The notes beneath the pieces are model-generated. The model saw only the letters and a program-made list of their open reading frames with translations. It was not told where the DNA came from and searched no databases. Both the position numbers and the translations under genes were made by a program. DNA of 56,162 nt from Cryobacterium levicorallinum. Its GTDB lineage: Bacteria; Actinomycetota; Actinomycetes; Actinomycetales; Microbacteriaceae. This document shows, one piece after another, positions 35,101-45,453 of the stretch. Position 1 is the first letter of the stretch. Every line of letters starts with the position of its first letter. The stretch lies in assembly GCF_004402405.1 (NCBI RefSeq), contig NZ_SOFE01000021.1:1-56162 (forward strand), read 5' to 3'.

Positions 35101-36713
35101 GCGATCGCGGCGTCGACGATGGCCTTGGCCTCGAGCTGAACCTGCGCCAGGTGGTCGTCACCCAGAAACGACTCGGCGTAGATCTTGTAGACGTCTTCGG
35201 TGCCGCTCGGCCGCGCCGCAAACCAGGCGTTCTCGGTGGTGACCTTCACGCCGCCGATCGCAGCGCCGTTGCCGGGCGCAACGCTGAATTTGCCGGTGAT
35301 CTTCTCGCCGGCCAACTCCGTAGCCGTGATCATCGAGCCGTCGAGCTTGGCCAGGGCGGCCTTCTGCGCGGGCGTGGCCGCGGCATCCACTCGCGCATAG
35401 GACGGTGCGCCGAAATGCTCGGTCAGTTCCGCATACCGCTGCGAGGGCGTCTTGCCGGTGACCGCGAGAATCTCGGCGGCCAGCAGGGCCAACAGAATGC
35501 CGTCCTTGTCGGTGGTCCAGACGGTGCCGTCGAAGCGCACGAAGCTCGCGCCGGCGCTCTCCTCGCCGCCGAAAGCCACCGAGCCGTCGATGAGGCCGGG
35601 CACGAACCATTTGAAGCCGACAGGAACCTCCCACAGGTCGCGGCCGAGAAAGCCGGTGACCCGGTCGATCATGGTCGACGAGACGAGAGTCTTGCCGACT
35701 GCGGCGTCGATCTTCCAGCCTTCGCGGTGGCTGTACAGGTAGTCGATCGCGACGGCCAGAAAGTGGTTCGGGTTCATCAGGCCAGCGTCGGGCGTGACGA
35801 TACCGTGCCGGTCGGCGTCGGCGTCGTTGCCGGTCAGAATGTCGTACTCGTCTTTGTGCGCGACAACGGATGCCATCACCGACGCGCTCGACGGATCCAT
35901 CCGGATCTTCTCGTCCCAGTCCAGCGTCATGAATCGCCAGGTCGGGTCGACCTTCGGGTTGACCACGACGAGGTCGATTTCGTAGCGGTCGCGGATGGCG
36001 CCCCAGTAGCCGACGCTCGCGCCGCCGAGCGGGTCGGCGCCGATGCGGATTCCGCTGGTGCGGATGGCCTGCATGTCGATGATGTTTTCGAGGTCGTTGA
36101 CGTAGTTGCCGCGAAAGTCGTAGGTTTCCACGGCGCTCGGCTCGCTCCGTAGCACGCCGTCGAGGCCGCCCGCGATGAGCTCGTTGGCGCGGCCCGCGAT
36201 CCAGGAAGTGGCGTCGCTGTCGGCCGGACCGCCGTGCGGCGGGTTGTACTTGAAGCCGCCGTCCATTGGCGGGTTGTGGCTCGGGGTGACGACGATGCCG
36301 TCGGCCAGGTCGCCGTGCTCGCCGCGGTTGTAGGCCAAAATGGCGTGCGACAACGACGGGGTGGGCACGTAGTCGTCGAACTCGTCGACCAGCACACGCA
36401 CGCCGTTGGCGACGAGCACCTCGAGGGCGGTCGTGTAGGCCGGACCGCTCAGGGCGTGCGGATCGGTGCCGATGAACAGGGGCCCTGTAATGCCCTGGCC
36501 CGCGCGATATTCCACGATGGCCTGGGTGGTGGCGCTGATGTGGTCCTCGTTGAACGCGGTGTTCAGCGAACTCCCGCGATGCCCGGAGGTGCCGAAAACG
36601 ACCCTCTGGGCTGGGACCCGGGCATCCGGTTTCAAATCGTAATAGGCCTTGACCAGCCCATCGACGTCGATCAGGTCAGATTCCAGGGCTCGGGTGCCCG
36701 CGCGTTCGCTCAT
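35097..36713 (-). CDS. pgm: Phosphoglucomutase (alpha-D-glucose phosphate-specific)
   Basis: This is a 538-residue alpha-D-phosphohexomutase with [20 protein letters not shown] near the start, the phosphoserine loop [11 protein letters not shown], the metal-binding DADADRHG (in [14 protein letters not shown]), the sugar loop GGEESAG and the phosphate site ARPSGTED. It interconverts glucose 1-phosphate and 6-phosphate. ATG at 36713 is preferred; GTG at 36719 is the alternative start. Confidence 0.95.
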   Translation of the reverse strand: MSERAGTRALESDLIDVDGLVKAYYDLKPDARVPAQRVVFGTSGHRGSSLNTAFNEDHISATTQAIVEYRAGQGITGPLFIGTDPHALSGPAYTTALEVLVANGVRVLVDEFDDYVPTPSLSHAILAYNRGEHGDLADGIVVTPSHNPPMDGGFKYNPPHGGPADSDATSWIAGRANELIAGGLDGVLRSEPSAVETYDFRGNYVNDLENIIDMQAIRTSGIRIGADPLGGASVGYWGAIRDRYEIDLVVVNPKVDPTWRFMTLDWDEKIRMDPSSASVMASVVAHKDEYDILTGNDADADRHGIVTPDAGLMNPNHFLAVAIDYLYSHREGWKIDAAVGKTLVSSTMIDRVTGFLGRDLWEVPVGFKWFVPGLIDGSVAFGGEESAGASFVRFDGTVWTTDKDGILLALLAAEILAVTGKTPSQRYAELTEHFGAPSYARVDAAATPAQKAALAKLDGSMITATELAGEKITGKFSVAPGNGAAIGGVKVTTENAWFAARPSGTEDVYKIYAESFLGDDHLAQVQLEAKAIVDAAIA

Positions 36714-36748
36714 GAGCACAGTCTGGCACCACCGGTAGGCTGTCAGCC

Positions 36749-37705
36749 ATGCCCGACGCGCCGAATCCAGCCCAGACCCGCACCTACAGCTATCTGGGCC
36801 CGGCCGGAACCTTTACCGAAGCGGCCCTCGCGCAGGTGCCCGAGGCGCGCGGCCAGATCTGGCGCCCGGTCAACAACGTGGGCGAGGCCTTAGCTGATGT
36901 CGTCTCCGGCCGCAGTTTCGCGGCCATGATCGCCATCGAGAATTCCGTCGACGGCGGCGTCACCGCCACGCAGGACGCCCTGGCCAGCGTGCCAAACCTG
37001 CGCATTATCGGCGAATATCTGGTGCCGGTGAATTTCGTGCTCGTCGCCCGCCCAGGCGCGACTCTGGCCGACGTGCGGGTCATCAACGCGCATCCGGTCG
37101 CCTACGGGCAGTGCCGCATCTGGCTCGAACAGACCCTGCCGAGCCACGGCCACATCCCCGCATCGAGCAACGTCGCCGCTGCCTCCGCCCTCTTAAGCAC
37201 CGATCAAGCGGATGCCGCGATCGCCCCGCCCGGAATCGACAAACACCACGACCTCGTCGTTCTCGCCTCGAATATCGGGGACAACCCCAACGCCGTCACT
37301 CGGTTCGTGCTGGTCGGCCGCACCGCCGAACTCACCGCACCGACCGGCGCCGACAAGACCAGCCTCATCATCGAGCTGCCAAGTGACCGCTCCGGTGCCC
37401 TGCTCGAAATGCTCGAGCAGTTCGCCACCCGCGGCGTGAACCTCAGCCTCATCCAATCCCGGCCGATCGGCGATTCCCTCGGTCGCTACCGCTTCGTCGT
37501 CGATGCCGAGGGGCACATCCTCGACGAACGGGTCGCCGACGCGTTGCTGGGCCTACGCCGGTTCAGCCCCAAGGTGATCTTTCTCGGGTCGTATCCGCGG
37601 GCCGACAAGCGCCCGATCGAGTTCACCTCGCGCTACGACGACGGCATCTTCATCGAGGCCCGCGACTGGCTGCGCGGACTGATCGCGGGGGAGCCCACCC
37701 AATGA
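36749..37705 (+). CDS. pheA: Prephenate dehydratase PheA
   Basis: The 318-residue enzyme has [26 protein letters not shown], and the catalytic threonine in VTRFVLVGR, followed by an ACT domain ([36 protein letters not shown]) that binds phenylalanine as feedback inhibitor. It makes phenylpyruvate from prephenate. There is no chorismate mutase domain, as usual in actinobacteria. The stop overlaps the next start codon (ATGA). Confidence 0.94.
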   Translation: MPDAPNPAQTRTYSYLGPAGTFTEAALAQVPEARGQIWRPVNNVGEALADVVSGRSFAAMIAIENSVDGGVTATQDALASVPNLRIIGEYLVPVNFVLVARPGATLADVRVINAHPVAYGQCRIWLEQTLPSHGHIPASSNVAAASALLSTDQADAAIAPPGIDKHHDLVVLASNIGDNPNAVTRFVLVGRTAELTAPTGADKTSLIIELPSDRSGALLEMLEQFATRGVNLSLIQSRPIGDSLGRYRFVVDAEGHILDERVADALLGLRRFSPKVIFLGSYPRADKRPIEFTSRYDDGIFIEARDWLRGLIAGEPTQ

Positions 37706-38193
37706 CCGACCCGCGCTTTGACCCGAATCACGATGCCCGGTATCAGCGTGGCTATGAGCCCGGTGGCTCGGCGGATTCCGGTGGCTCGGCGATGACCGAA
37801 CTGTTCGCGCCCACCTCTCCCAACCAGCCAGAAGCATTCGTCGGCACAGCCGGGCGCGACTCGGGCGCGCTTCCCGTGCCTGCAGACGGTACAGCTGACG
37901 ACGACGAGCCTCTCGACCAATACGAGCCGCGTAATCCGTTCATCATCGCCTTGTGGATTCTTGGGCCAGCCCTCATCATCGGCGGGATGATCCTGCAGGT
38001 GCGCACGATTACTGCCACCTATTTCAGCTCGGGCTTCGCCGGATCCTCGAGTGCGGAGGTACCCATCGAGATGGTGATGCAGCAGTTGATCTACGCTCTC
38101 GCGCCCGCAATGATCTCCACCGGTCTACTCACCGTTGTGGGCCTGCTGTTCGTCCACGCCCTGCGGTGGCGTTCCCGATCGTCGCGCCGATAG
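37702..38193 (+). CDS. Hypothetical membrane protein coupled to pheA
   Basis: This 163-residue protein has a disordered, Asp/Gly/Pro-rich N-terminal 70 residues, then two membrane helices (PFIIALWILGPALIIGGMILQV and MISTGLLTVVGLLFVHAL) and a basic end (RWRSRSSRR). The ATGA overlap with pheA implies coupled translation. I do not recognise the family; a link to phenylalanine synthesis is not implied. Confidence 0.72.
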   Translation: MTDPRFDPNHDARYQRGYEPGGSADSGGSAMTELFAPTSPNQPEAFVGTAGRDSGALPVPADGTADDDEPLDQYEPRNPFIIALWILGPALIIGGMILQVRTITATYFSSGFAGSSSAEVPIEMVMQQLIYALAPAMISTGLLTVVGLLFVHALRWRSRSSRR

Positions 38194-38225
38194 CTAGCTC
38201 AGCCATCTCACTCAGGCCATCTCAC

Positions 38226-39209
38226 TCAGGCCGGCACACGCACGATCAGCGCGCCAGCATCGGCGTGTAGCCGCACCTTCTGCACCAGCCCGAACTCGTC
38301 GCCGTCGAGCTCGAAATCCTGGGGGTGCTCAAGAGCGATGCGAATATCGGGCCCGCGCAGGGTCGTCATCACGCGCTCATTCGATGACTCCGTAGCCGCA
38401 ATCATGCGTCGCCCCACCGCCGAGCGACGCAGCACGCCGTTCTCCCAGGTCACCCGTCGCCAGATGGTGAGCCAGCCGAGCACACCCTTGGGCTGCAGTA
38501 CGGCAATGTCGAGAATCCCGTCGTCGAGGCGAGCGTGAGGCAGAAACTGAATATTTCCCGGCAGCAGCCCGCAGTTGGCGACGAGAATGGCGCTCACCTG
38601 CGCCGGGCGGTCGGTGCGTCCGGCAACGCTGTAGCGGATGCGAAATGGCCGCGCCTTCGGCAGTGCCCGCGCAACCCCGTCCACGTAGGCGAGCCAGCCC
38701 ACCTGCTTCTTCAGGTCGTCGCGGGTGTGGGCGATCATCTGCGCGTCGAGGCCGACACCGGCCATGACCAGAAATACGTGTTCCTCGACCGCCCCGGCCT
38801 CGGTGGTGATGCTGGCGACGCCGAGGTCGATGGACTTGTCCTCGCCGCTGAAGGCGATCGCGGTGGCCGCGTCGATGCTGCCGAGCGGCAGATCGAGGTT
38901 GCGGGCGAGCAGGTTGCCGGTGCCCGACGGCACGATGGCCATGCGCACGCCGGAATCACGCAGCGCCTCGGCCACGGCGCGAACGGTGCCGTCGCCGCCG
39001 GCCGAGACGACCATCGAGGCTCCGCCGTCGAGTGCCTGTTTGGTGGCGGCCTGACCGACGTCATCCTTGCTCGTTTCAAACCACTGCGTTTCGCCCCAGC
39101 CGGCAGACTGCTCGGCCGCGGCCACGCTGGCCCGCAGCTTGGCGAGGTCAACTTTCACCGGGTTGTAGACGACGGCGGCGTGCTGGTTGCGGCGTTCGGA
39201 GGCGGTCAC
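38226..39209 (-). CDS. Diacylglycerol kinase-family lipid kinase
   Basis: This 327-residue protein of the DagK/YegS family has VYNPVK at the start, the nucleotide loop VSAGGDGTVRAVAEAL and PSGTGNLLARNLDLP, all diagnostic. It phosphorylates diacylglycerol or a related lipid alcohol at the membrane. GTG at 39209 (VTASERRNQHAAVV) is taken as the start. A 14-bp direct repeat (CATCTCACTCAGGC, twice) lies just past its stop at about 38206-38232. Confidence 0.9.
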   Translation of the reverse strand: MTASERRNQHAAVVYNPVKVDLAKLRASVAAAEQSAGWGETQWFETSKDDVGQAATKQALDGGASMVVSAGGDGTVRAVAEALRDSGVRMAIVPSGTGNLLARNLDLPLGSIDAATAIAFSGEDKSIDLGVASITTEAGAVEEHVFLVMAGVGLDAQMIAHTRDDLKKQVGWLAYVDGVARALPKARPFRIRYSVAGRTDRPAQVSAILVANCGLLPGNIQFLPHARLDDGILDIAVLQPKGVLGWLTIWRRVTWENGVLRRSAVGRRMIAATESSNERVMTTLRGPDIRIALEHPQDFELDGDEFGLVQKVRLHADAGALIVRVPA

Positions 39210-39272
39210 GAGGCCTAGGCTACTGGGTTGACTCCGCGTTTGCCCGTCAGCGCGCACTTGTAGACTGGCCGG

Positions 39273-40553
39273 GTGATTGATCCGGTGCTGTTACGCGAAA
39301 ACCCTGACCTCTTCAAGCGTTCGCAGGGGGCCCGTGGTGACTCCGTCGAAGCGGTAGAAGCCGCGCTCGCCGCCGACGCCGAACGGCGTTCTGCGATCAC
39401 AGCCTTCGAAGACCTGCGGGCAGCCCAGAACCTGTTCGGGAAGCGTGTCGCGGCCGCGCCCAGTGCGCAGAAGAAGGCCCTCGTCGCCGAAGCGCAGAGT
39501 CTTGCCGCCGAGGTGAAGGCAGCCGGGGTCATCGCCGGCGAGGCCGATGCCCGCTTCACGGCAATCGTGAAAACCATCGCCAACCCCATCATCGACGGCG
39601 TTCCGGCCGGTGACGAGGCCAACTTCGTGACCCTGCGCACCCACGGCGAGGCCCCCGTGTTCGACTTCGAACCGCGCGACCATCTAGAACTCGGCGAATT
39701 GCTCGGTGCCATCGACATGCCCCGCGGCGCCAAGGTTTCCGGCACCCGCTTCTACTTTCTCAAAGGCATCGGCGCCCGCCTCGAAATCGCGCTCATGAAC
39801 ATGGCGCTCGACCGGGCACTCGAAGCGGGCTTCGTGCCGCTCATCACCCCCACCCTCGTGCGCCCCGAAATCATGGACGGTACCGGTTTTCTCGGCGAGC
39901 ACAACGACGAGGTCTACTACCTGCCCGCCGACGACCTGTACCTCACCGGCACGAGCGAGGTCGCTCTTGCCGGCTACCACAAAGACGAGATCCTCGACCT
40001 GTCCGAGGAGCCGCTGCGCTACGCCGGCTGGAGCACCTGCTACCGCCGCGAGGCCGGTTCGGGCGGAAAAGACACCCGCGGCATCATTCGCGTGCACCAG
40101 TTCAACAAGCTCGAAATGTTCACCTACGTGCTGCCCGAAAATGCCGAAGCCGAGCACGATCGCCTCGTGGCCCTGCAGGAGGGCATGTTGCAGTCCCTCA
40201 GCCTGAGCTACCGGGTGATCGATGTGGCCGCCGGCGACCTCGGGTCGAGCGCCGCCCGCAAGTTCGACATCGAGGCTTGGGTGCCCAGCCAGAACGCGTT
40301 CCGCGAGCTGACCAGCACGAGCAACTGCACCACCTACCAGGCGCGCCGCCTGGACATCCGTTATCGCACCGAATCGGGCAAGACTGCGCCGGTCGCGACC
40401 CTCAACGGCACGCTCGCCACCACCCGCTGGCTCGTCGCCATGCTCGAAACGCATCAGCAAGCGGATGGCTCGGTGAGCGTCCCCGAGGCGCTGCGGCCTT
40501 ACCTCGGCGGCCTCGAGGTGCTCACGCCCCTCCAGGTGAAGGGCGCGAAGTGA
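39273..40553 (+). CDS. serS: Seryl-tRNA synthetase
   Basis: The 426-residue class II synthetase has an N-terminal coiled-coil arm (about 25-105) that clasps the long variable arm of tRNA-Ser. The catalytic core follows, with [18 protein letters not shown], the motif 2 region [23 protein letters not shown] and motif 3 [17 protein letters not shown] start. Its TGA overlaps the GTG of the HAD gene. Two tRNA-Ser genes lie within 2.6 kb downstream. Confidence 0.96.
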   Translation: MIDPVLLRENPDLFKRSQGARGDSVEAVEAALAADAERRSAITAFEDLRAAQNLFGKRVAAAPSAQKKALVAEAQSLAAEVKAAGVIAGEADARFTAIVKTIANPIIDGVPAGDEANFVTLRTHGEAPVFDFEPRDHLELGELLGAIDMPRGAKVSGTRFYFLKGIGARLEIALMNMALDRALEAGFVPLITPTLVRPEIMDGTGFLGEHNDEVYYLPADDLYLTGTSEVALAGYHKDEILDLSEEPLRYAGWSTCYRREAGSGGKDTRGIIRVHQFNKLEMFTYVLPENAEAEHDRLVALQEGMLQSLSLSYRVIDVAAGDLGSSAARKFDIEAWVPSQNAFRELTSTSNCTTYQARRLDIRYRTESGKTAPVATLNGTLATTRWLVAMLETHQQADGSVSVPEALRPYLGGLEVLTPLQVKGAK

Positions 40554-41365
40554 CGTCGATCGTCAGCGAAGAGCCGTGGCTGGTCGCCCTCGACATCGAC
40601 GGCACCACGATGCACGAGGACGGCTCGATCAGCCAGTCCGTGATCGACGAGGTCGCCCGGCTCGCCTTGCAGGGCCACGAGGTTATGCTCGCCACCGGGC
40701 GCTCGGCCGCCGCTGCCCTGCCGGTTCTCGACCGACTCGGAATTTCGCCGCGCTACGTGGTCTGCTCCAACGGGGCCATCACGATGCACCGCGACGCCAC
40801 CGCCCCGCTCGGCTACCGCCGTGAATGGGTGGAAACCTTCGACCCGAGCGATGTGCTCACCTCGATTCGGGCGCACCTCGGCTCGGCCCGCTTTGCGGTC
40901 GAAGACGAGCATGGCTTTTACCGCTACACCGAACCGATTCCCGATGCCACGATCGGCATGGACAGTGAACGGGTCGACTTTGACGAGCTGCTGAAACACC
41001 AGGCGACCCGCGTGGTCGTCATCTCGCCCGACCACGACATGGAGGATTTTCTCCAGGTGGTCGAGCGCATGGGGCTGAACCGGGTGAGCTATGCGATCGG
41101 GTGGACCGCCTGGCTCGATATCGCCCCCGACGGCGTCAACAAGTCAACCGCGATGGAGCGGGTGCGCGTGGCCATGGGTGTGCCGCGTGAGCGCGTGATG
41201 GCCGTCGGCGACGGACGCAACGACATTGACATGCTGCAATGGGCCGCCGAATTCGGTCGTGGCGTGGCCATGGGCGAGTCGCCCGACGACGTTCTCGCCG
41301 CTGGGTCGGAGATCACCGGCAACGTGACCAGCGATGGCCTGGCCACGGTGTTGCGCACGCTCTGA
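40550..41365 (+). CDS. HAD-superfamily (Cof-type) phosphatase
   Basis: This 271-residue HAD hydrolase has the nucleophile motif [16 protein letters not shown] at residues 11-26, a C2B-type cap with EDEHGFYRY, and the metal-binding motif [15 protein letters not shown] near the end, the Cof/YidA arrangement. It removes phosphate from small molecules such as sugar phosphates or flavin nucleotides; the substrate is unknown. GTG at 40550 overlaps the serS stop. Confidence 0.9.
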   Translation: MTSIVSEEPWLVALDIDGTTMHEDGSISQSVIDEVARLALQGHEVMLATGRSAAAALPVLDRLGISPRYVVCSNGAITMHRDATAPLGYRREWVETFDPSDVLTSIRAHLGSARFAVEDEHGFYRYTEPIPDATIGMDSERVDFDELLKHQATRVVVISPDHDMEDFLQVVERMGLNRVSYAIGWTAWLDIAPDGVNKSTAMERVRVAMGVPRERVMAVGDGRNDIDMLQWAAEFGRGVAMGESPDDVLAAGSEITGNVTSDGLATVLRTL

Positions 41366-41487
41366 CTCGCATCCAGCCGTTTTTCAGGCACCTCTGTCAG
41401 CCTGAGCAGTCTGCCATCCGCTAGAATCGGGCCAGTTCGCCCAATTCTTCCCGGCAGGGCATTTTCGTGCTGGGAATGGGCAAACCG

Positions 41488-41572
41488 GGAGGGCTGTCCG
41501 AGCGGCCGATGGAGCCAGTCTTGAAAACTGGTGGGCAGAAATGTCTCGTGGGTTCGAATCCCACGCCCTCCG
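41488..41572 (+). tRNA. tRNA-Ser (anticodon TGA)
   Basis: An 85-nt tRNA with acceptor stem GGAGGGC/GCCCTCC, anticodon TGA at 41522-41524 in loop CT-TGA-AA, a long class II variable arm, and T-arm GTGGG-TTCGAAT-CCCAC. CCA is not encoded. Confidence 0.96.
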
Positions 41573-41658
41573 CAGCACCAGTGAAACGCACCACCACCGG
41601 CGCACAATGATTGTCGCCTCAGGCTGACCCAAGCCCACAACCCGATGAGAGGACATGA

Positions 41659-42963
41659 GTGAGCGACCAACTTCGCCCCCGCAGTGCCGGTTCCAAGAAC
41701 CTCAAAACTGTTGCCCGTCACGGCCGGCTCAAAAAGTCGAACGCTGCGGTTGCCGTTGCGAAATTCATTGCGGGCAGCGTGGCGGTCGTTCTGGTCAGTG
41801 GATTCTCCGTGGCCGCCATTGCCACCTACGACGTCGTTCAGAGCGCGCCACCGAGCGTGCACCTGGCCAATGAGGGCAACGGTCCGGTTCCGTCGATCGG
41901 CGCCATCGACGGGGGCGTGAACATGCTCGTCGTCGGCAGCGACAGTCGCGTCGGCCAGGAGGCCAGGTTCGGCCCGGAGGATTCCACCGGCGACCTCAAC
42001 GACGTGACCATGCTGCTGCACATCTCCGAAGACCACAGCAACGCCTCGGTCATCAGCTTTCCCCGCGACATGTTCGTCGCCATCCCCTCCTGCCCAAAGG
42101 AAGACGGCAGCGGGTCGCACAGCGCAATGAGCAGCCAGAAGATCAACACGACGCTCACCTACGGCGGACTCGCCTGCACCGTGCTGACCGTCGAGAAACT
42201 CACCGGCCTCTCCATCCCGTTTGCGGCCGAGGTGCAGTTCAGCGGCGTCATGGCCATGTCCTCCGCCGTTGGCGGCGTTCCGGTCTGCGTGGCCACCCGC
42301 ATCGAAGACGAGTACACCGGGACCTTCCTCGACCCGGGAGAGCACACGCTCGAGGGCTACGAGGCTCTGCAGTTTCTGCGCACCCGCCACGGCCTCGGCG
42401 ATGGTGGCGACCTCACCCGCATCAACAACCAGCAGTTGTTCATGTCGTCGCTCGTGCGCACGATCAAGAGCGCTGACACGCTCTCTGACCCGACCAAGGT
42501 GTACGCCCTGGCCAAGGCGGTCACGGCCAACATGCGCCTCTCCGACAGCCTGAGCAGTGTGACGACCCTCGCGTCCATTGCTATCGCGCTCAAGGACATC
42601 GACCTCGACCAGGTTGTCTTCGCGCAGGTGCCGACCGGCAGTACGACCGGCGGGGTGAAAGCCGTGCAGCCGGCCTTCGACAACCTGTTCGAGGCGGTTG
42701 CCGCCGACCAGCCGCTGACCCTGAGCGGAACCACCGGGCGCGGCACCGAGGCCGATCCGAACGCTCCCGTTGAAGCCGAGCCGGAACCGTCCGCGACCAC
42801 CGATCCCGCGGCAACGGCCGATCCTTCGGCGACCGCCGATCCGACTGCGACCGAGGCTCCCGTCGCCACCGAAGACCCGGGCGTGGTGCTGTCGGAGTCT
42901 GTGACCGGCCAAACCGCTGGCGACTACACCTGCACCAGGGGCCGTACGCTCGAAAACCAGTAG
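41659..42963 (+). CDS. LytR-CpsA-Psr (LCP) cell-wall glycopolymer transferase
   Basis: The 434-residue membrane-anchored LCP protein has a basic N-terminus, one membrane helix (FIAGSVAVVLVSGFSVAAIATY, about 38-59), the LCP core with NMLVVGSDSR, the VTMLLHISEDHSNASVISFPRDMFV lipid/pyrophosphate strand, and LQFLRTRHGLGDGGDLTRINNQQ with the conserved arginines. Near the C-terminus is an Ala/Thr/Pro/Asp repeat (TADPSATADPTATE). It attaches polyprenyl-linked glycopolymers to peptidoglycan. GTG start. It lies between two tRNA-Ser genes. Confidence 0.92.
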   Translation: MSDQLRPRSAGSKNLKTVARHGRLKKSNAAVAVAKFIAGSVAVVLVSGFSVAAIATYDVVQSAPPSVHLANEGNGPVPSIGAIDGGVNMLVVGSDSRVGQEARFGPEDSTGDLNDVTMLLHISEDHSNASVISFPRDMFVAIPSCPKEDGSGSHSAMSSQKINTTLTYGGLACTVLTVEKLTGLSIPFAAEVQFSGVMAMSSAVGGVPVCVATRIEDEYTGTFLDPGEHTLEGYEALQFLRTRHGLGDGGDLTRINNQQLFMSSLVRTIKSADTLSDPTKVYALAKAVTANMRLSDSLSSVTTLASIAIALKDIDLDQVVFAQVPTGSTTGGVKAVQPAFDNLFEAVAADQPLTLSGTTGRGTEADPNAPVEAEPEPSATTDPAATADPSATADPTATEAPVATEDPGVVLSESVTGQTAGDYTCTRGRTLENQ

Positions 42964-42971
42964 CCGGGCCT

Positions 42972-43017
42972 GGCATCCGTTTTCGGGCCGTGATTTTTCA
43001 TGGTCAGAACGGATGCC
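42972..43017 (+). terminator. Inverted CGGATGCC pair after the LCP gene
   Basis: GGCATCCGTT and AACGGATGCC form a perfect 10-bp stem around a 26-nt loop, 8 bases after the stop codon. A T-run (TTTTT) lies in the loop, not after the stem. Confidence 0.5.
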
Positions 43018-43065
43018 CGGGGTGCGGCTAAGATGGGGGAGTGTGTTTGCGCAAGCGGACACCAA

Positions 43066-43154
43066 GGAGACGTCGCATAGTTCGGCTTAGTGCACCACCC
43101 TGCTAAGGTGGAGTACCCGCAAGGGTACCGAGGGTTCAAATCCCTCCGTCTCCG
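43066..43154 (+). tRNA. tRNA-Ser (anticodon GCT)
   Basis: An 89-nt tRNA with acceptor GGAGACG/CGTCTCC, anticodon GCT at 43102-43104 between CCACC and GGTGG, a long variable arm (TACCCGCAAGGGTA) and T-arm GAGGG-TTCAAAT-CCCTC. CCA is not encoded. It marks the left edge of the acquired region. Confidence 0.96.
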
Positions 43155-43210
43155 CATCGAGGAATTCACGTAATTCCGGCGTTTAGTTCACGAAATTCTT
43201 GCGGCAACAA

Positions 43211-43237
43211 AAAACCGGCGATCGCATCGCCGGTTTT
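43211..43237 (+). terminator. Terminator after tRNA-Ser(GCT)
   Basis: AAAACCGGCGAT, loop CGC and ATCGCCGGTTTT form a perfect 12-bp stem ending in TTTT, a classic intrinsic terminator 57 bp after the tRNA. Confidence 0.85.
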
Positions 43238-43384
43238 CTGCGTTAAGGCGCCGATTCTGGGAGTGCTAGCCCCAAGAAATGCTGTGATCGGCGCGTGGTC
43301 GGCGGTTAAACACCGCTTCGCCCTGTTTTTGGCAGGGCGAAGCGACTTTTGCTGCAGGTAACGGAATTGTTGACGACCGGGCGG

Positions 43385-44203
43385 CTAGCTGGGTGGTGGT
43401 GACGGCGCCGTGTCGGTGGGTGGCGTCGCCGCCGTGATTTCAGCGCTGGAATAGTACGTGCTCGCGAAGGACTTGTTCTTCGAGGTGAGCGGCACTCGGG
43501 CCAGCTCGCTCTGAATGAACGTCAAAATCTTTCGGATGTTGGCTGAGACGAGTGCGAGTGTCACGGCCAGCGACGCAAAGGTATTGCCACGCGCACGCCG
43601 TTTCATGGGGGAGGGGATGTCTTCGGTTGCGGAGTCCTTGATGAATGCGTTCTGCGATTCGACGGTGTTGCGCAGTGCGTAGAAACCTTTCCACACTGGA
43701 CTTTTGTGGGGGTAGGTCTGCCCGTACTTCAGGGCTTTGTCCTTGGCGGGGTCTTTCCCGGCGGGTATCACGACGGTCTTCTTGCGGATGGGCTCGATGA
43801 GTTCGCCGGTCTTGTGGTCGACGGCTAAACCGTCGTAGTTCTTGGGGTCAGGATAGAGGTATTGGCGTGAGCCGTCGGGCCGGCGCTTGCCCTTGGGCTT
43901 GGCGCGGTACTTTTCACGTTCGGCGATTCGCTGGTCTCGCAGTTCTTTGGCTTGACGCACGGGGTTTGAGTCGCTGGAGAGGATGGCGTCGTCTTCGGGC
44001 GTTTCCTAGTCAACGGGCACGCCGGTGTCGGCTGCCTTGCGGTCCTTTCGGTACAGGTCGAGGGCGTGGATAAGGTCCTGGGGCATGTAGTGCACGTACC
44101 ACTGGCCGCCGACTTGGATGAGGTCCTCGTAGAAGGTTGTCTGGCCGTGCTCGTCCTTGTCGTAGTCGAAGACCGGCTTGGCGCCAATTTCGGCCAGAGT
44201 GGC
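43385..44203 (-). pseudogene. Transposase 3' remnant (DDE, IS1182-like), internal stop
   Basis: The minus-strand frame, from the TAG at 44204-44206 down to the stop at 43385, reads as the C-terminal 270 or so residues of a DDE transposase (IS1182-like by impression). It includes KYGQTYPHKSPVWKGFYALRNTVESQNAFIKD, where the late catalytic E would lie. An in-frame TAG at 44006-44008 splits it. The 5' half is missing and abuts an unrelated IS3 fragment on the other strand, so the element is dead. Confidence 0.75.
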
Positions 44204-44206
44204 CTA

Positions 44207-44517
44207 AAGGGTGTCTGAACCGGCCCGAGTTCCCCGACCGGTTCTACAGCCTCGCCGAAGCACGCTCGTTCTGCACCGAATTCTACGACTGGTACAACGG
44301 CGAACAACGTCATTCGGGCACTGGTATGCACACCCCGTTCAACGTTCACCACGGCCGCGCACCCGCTATCCATCACGCCCGCGCCCGCGTCCTCACGACC
44401 GCATATGCCGAGCATCCTGAACGCTTTGTGCGGCAGCACCCGCAGCCACCAACGTTCCCGACGACGACCTGGCTCAACGAACCCGAAAAGGAAGGAACGA
44501 ACTCAATGACCGGCTAA
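44207..44517 (+). pseudogene. IS3-family transposase orfB 3' fragment
   Basis: About 100 codons ending at 44517 match the C-terminal end of an IS3-type integrase-core transposase: NRPEFPDRFYSLAEARSFCTEFYDWYNGEQRHSG, then GMHTPFNVHHGRA, with the final catalytic-region glutamate/arginine stretch. The N-terminal DDE part is missing. The fragment begins where the other transposase ends, at about 44205. Confidence 0.72.
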
Positions 44518-44527
44518 AGAAACTGAC

Positions 44528-44764
44528 TCACAAAGGTTGACATCTTCCCGGCATCGGCTCAGCCGCGGCGGCGACAGAGCGGGCCTCGTTCTCGGCGTTG
44601 AACTGCTTCACCCACAGGCCCAAAGACTGATCCGTGATGCCGAGCTCGTCGGCGACGTGCTTGTTCGGCCGGCCCGTCGTGATGACGAGCTGCACGGCCT
44701 CCGCGCGAAATTGAGGGGAGAACGAGCGCTTGGGCTTTTTCTCGTTACTGGTCAATTCGTTCAA
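44528..44764 (-). pseudogene. IS3-family orfA fragment
   Basis: The first 65 or so residues are a helix-turn-helix OrfA: RSFSPQFRAEAVQLVITTGRPNKHVADELGITDQSLGLWVKQFNAE. The frame then runs into unrelated sequence (PMPGRCQPL), so the gene is truncated. It points toward the orfB fragment on the opposite strand and cannot be the same copy. Bases 44765-44912 hold no gene I can see. Confidence 0.68.
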
Positions 44765-44912
44765 CTTCCTAGATCACGATGCCGTGTCCAAGAACAGTGC
44801 AACGCGCCAAACGGCCGCCCACCCGCCTCGACGTTGCGCGTGCGATGTCGATGGTGCGTCGGACGAAATCCATGATTTGTCGTTGCCTGCGAGGTTGTTT
44901 CATGGGATAGAC

Positions 44913-44936
44913 GGCGGCCCCGATCGCGAGGCCGCC
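44913..44936 (-). terminator. Hairpin after cynS
   Basis: GGCGGCC and GGCCGCC form a perfect 7-bp stem with a 10-nt loop, 13 bases beyond the cynS stop on the minus strand. Confidence 0.6.
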
Positions 44937-44948
44937 GCCAGGCCTGGT

Positions 44949-45419
44949 TTAGAAGGGTTTGGTGGGCAAGTATTTTCCGTCGAGGGTGATCACGGCACGT
45001 GAACCGCCTTCGGGGTCTTCAACTTTCTTGATGTCTAGTTTGAAGTTGATGGCGCTGATGATGCCGTCACCGAACTGTTCGTGGACCAGGGCCTTCAAAG
45101 TGGAGCCGTAAACGTGCATCATTTCGTAAAACCGGTAAACGGTGGGGTCGGTCGGGATGCCGCCGGGGTTGCTGCCGCGCAGCGGAATAGTCTGCAGCAA
45201 AATTGCGGCGTCCTTGCCCAGACCCAGCCGATCAGCGACGATTTCCGCAGCGGCTTCGGGCAACGGATGCTGACCGAGCAGGGCGGCGGTGACGAAGACA
45301 AGGCTCAGGCCAGTGCCATCGGTCAGTTCCTGCCAGGAGAGGTCCTTGCGCATCTTGGCGTCGATGATGGCGGCGGTCAGTTCCTCGCGCGGAGCCTGGG
45401 TGTTCTGGGAATGAATCAT
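44949..45419 (-). CDS. cynS: Cyanate hydratase (cyanase)
   Basis: The 156-residue enzyme has an N-terminal helical domain ([41 protein letters not shown]) and the small catalytic C-terminal domain with Y-R-F-Y-E-M (catalytic Arg in VYRFYEMM), the Glu in [13 protein letters not shown] and the Ser of FxxxxxSAI type. It decomposes cyanate plus bicarbonate to ammonia and CO2. Start 45419 (MIHSQN) follows AGGAAAA. It follows cynT on the same strand. Confidence 0.95.
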   Translation of the reverse strand: MIHSQNTQAPREELTAAIIDAKMRKDLSWQELTDGTGLSLVFVTAALLGQHPLPEAAAEIVADRLGLGKDAAILLQTIPLRGSNPGGIPTDPTVYRFYEMMHVYGSTLKALVHEQFGDGIISAINFKLDIKKVEDPEGGSRAVITLDGKYLPTKPF

Positions 45420-45453
45420 GGTGTTTTCCTTTTCTTTTGGTGATGTGAGGTGG

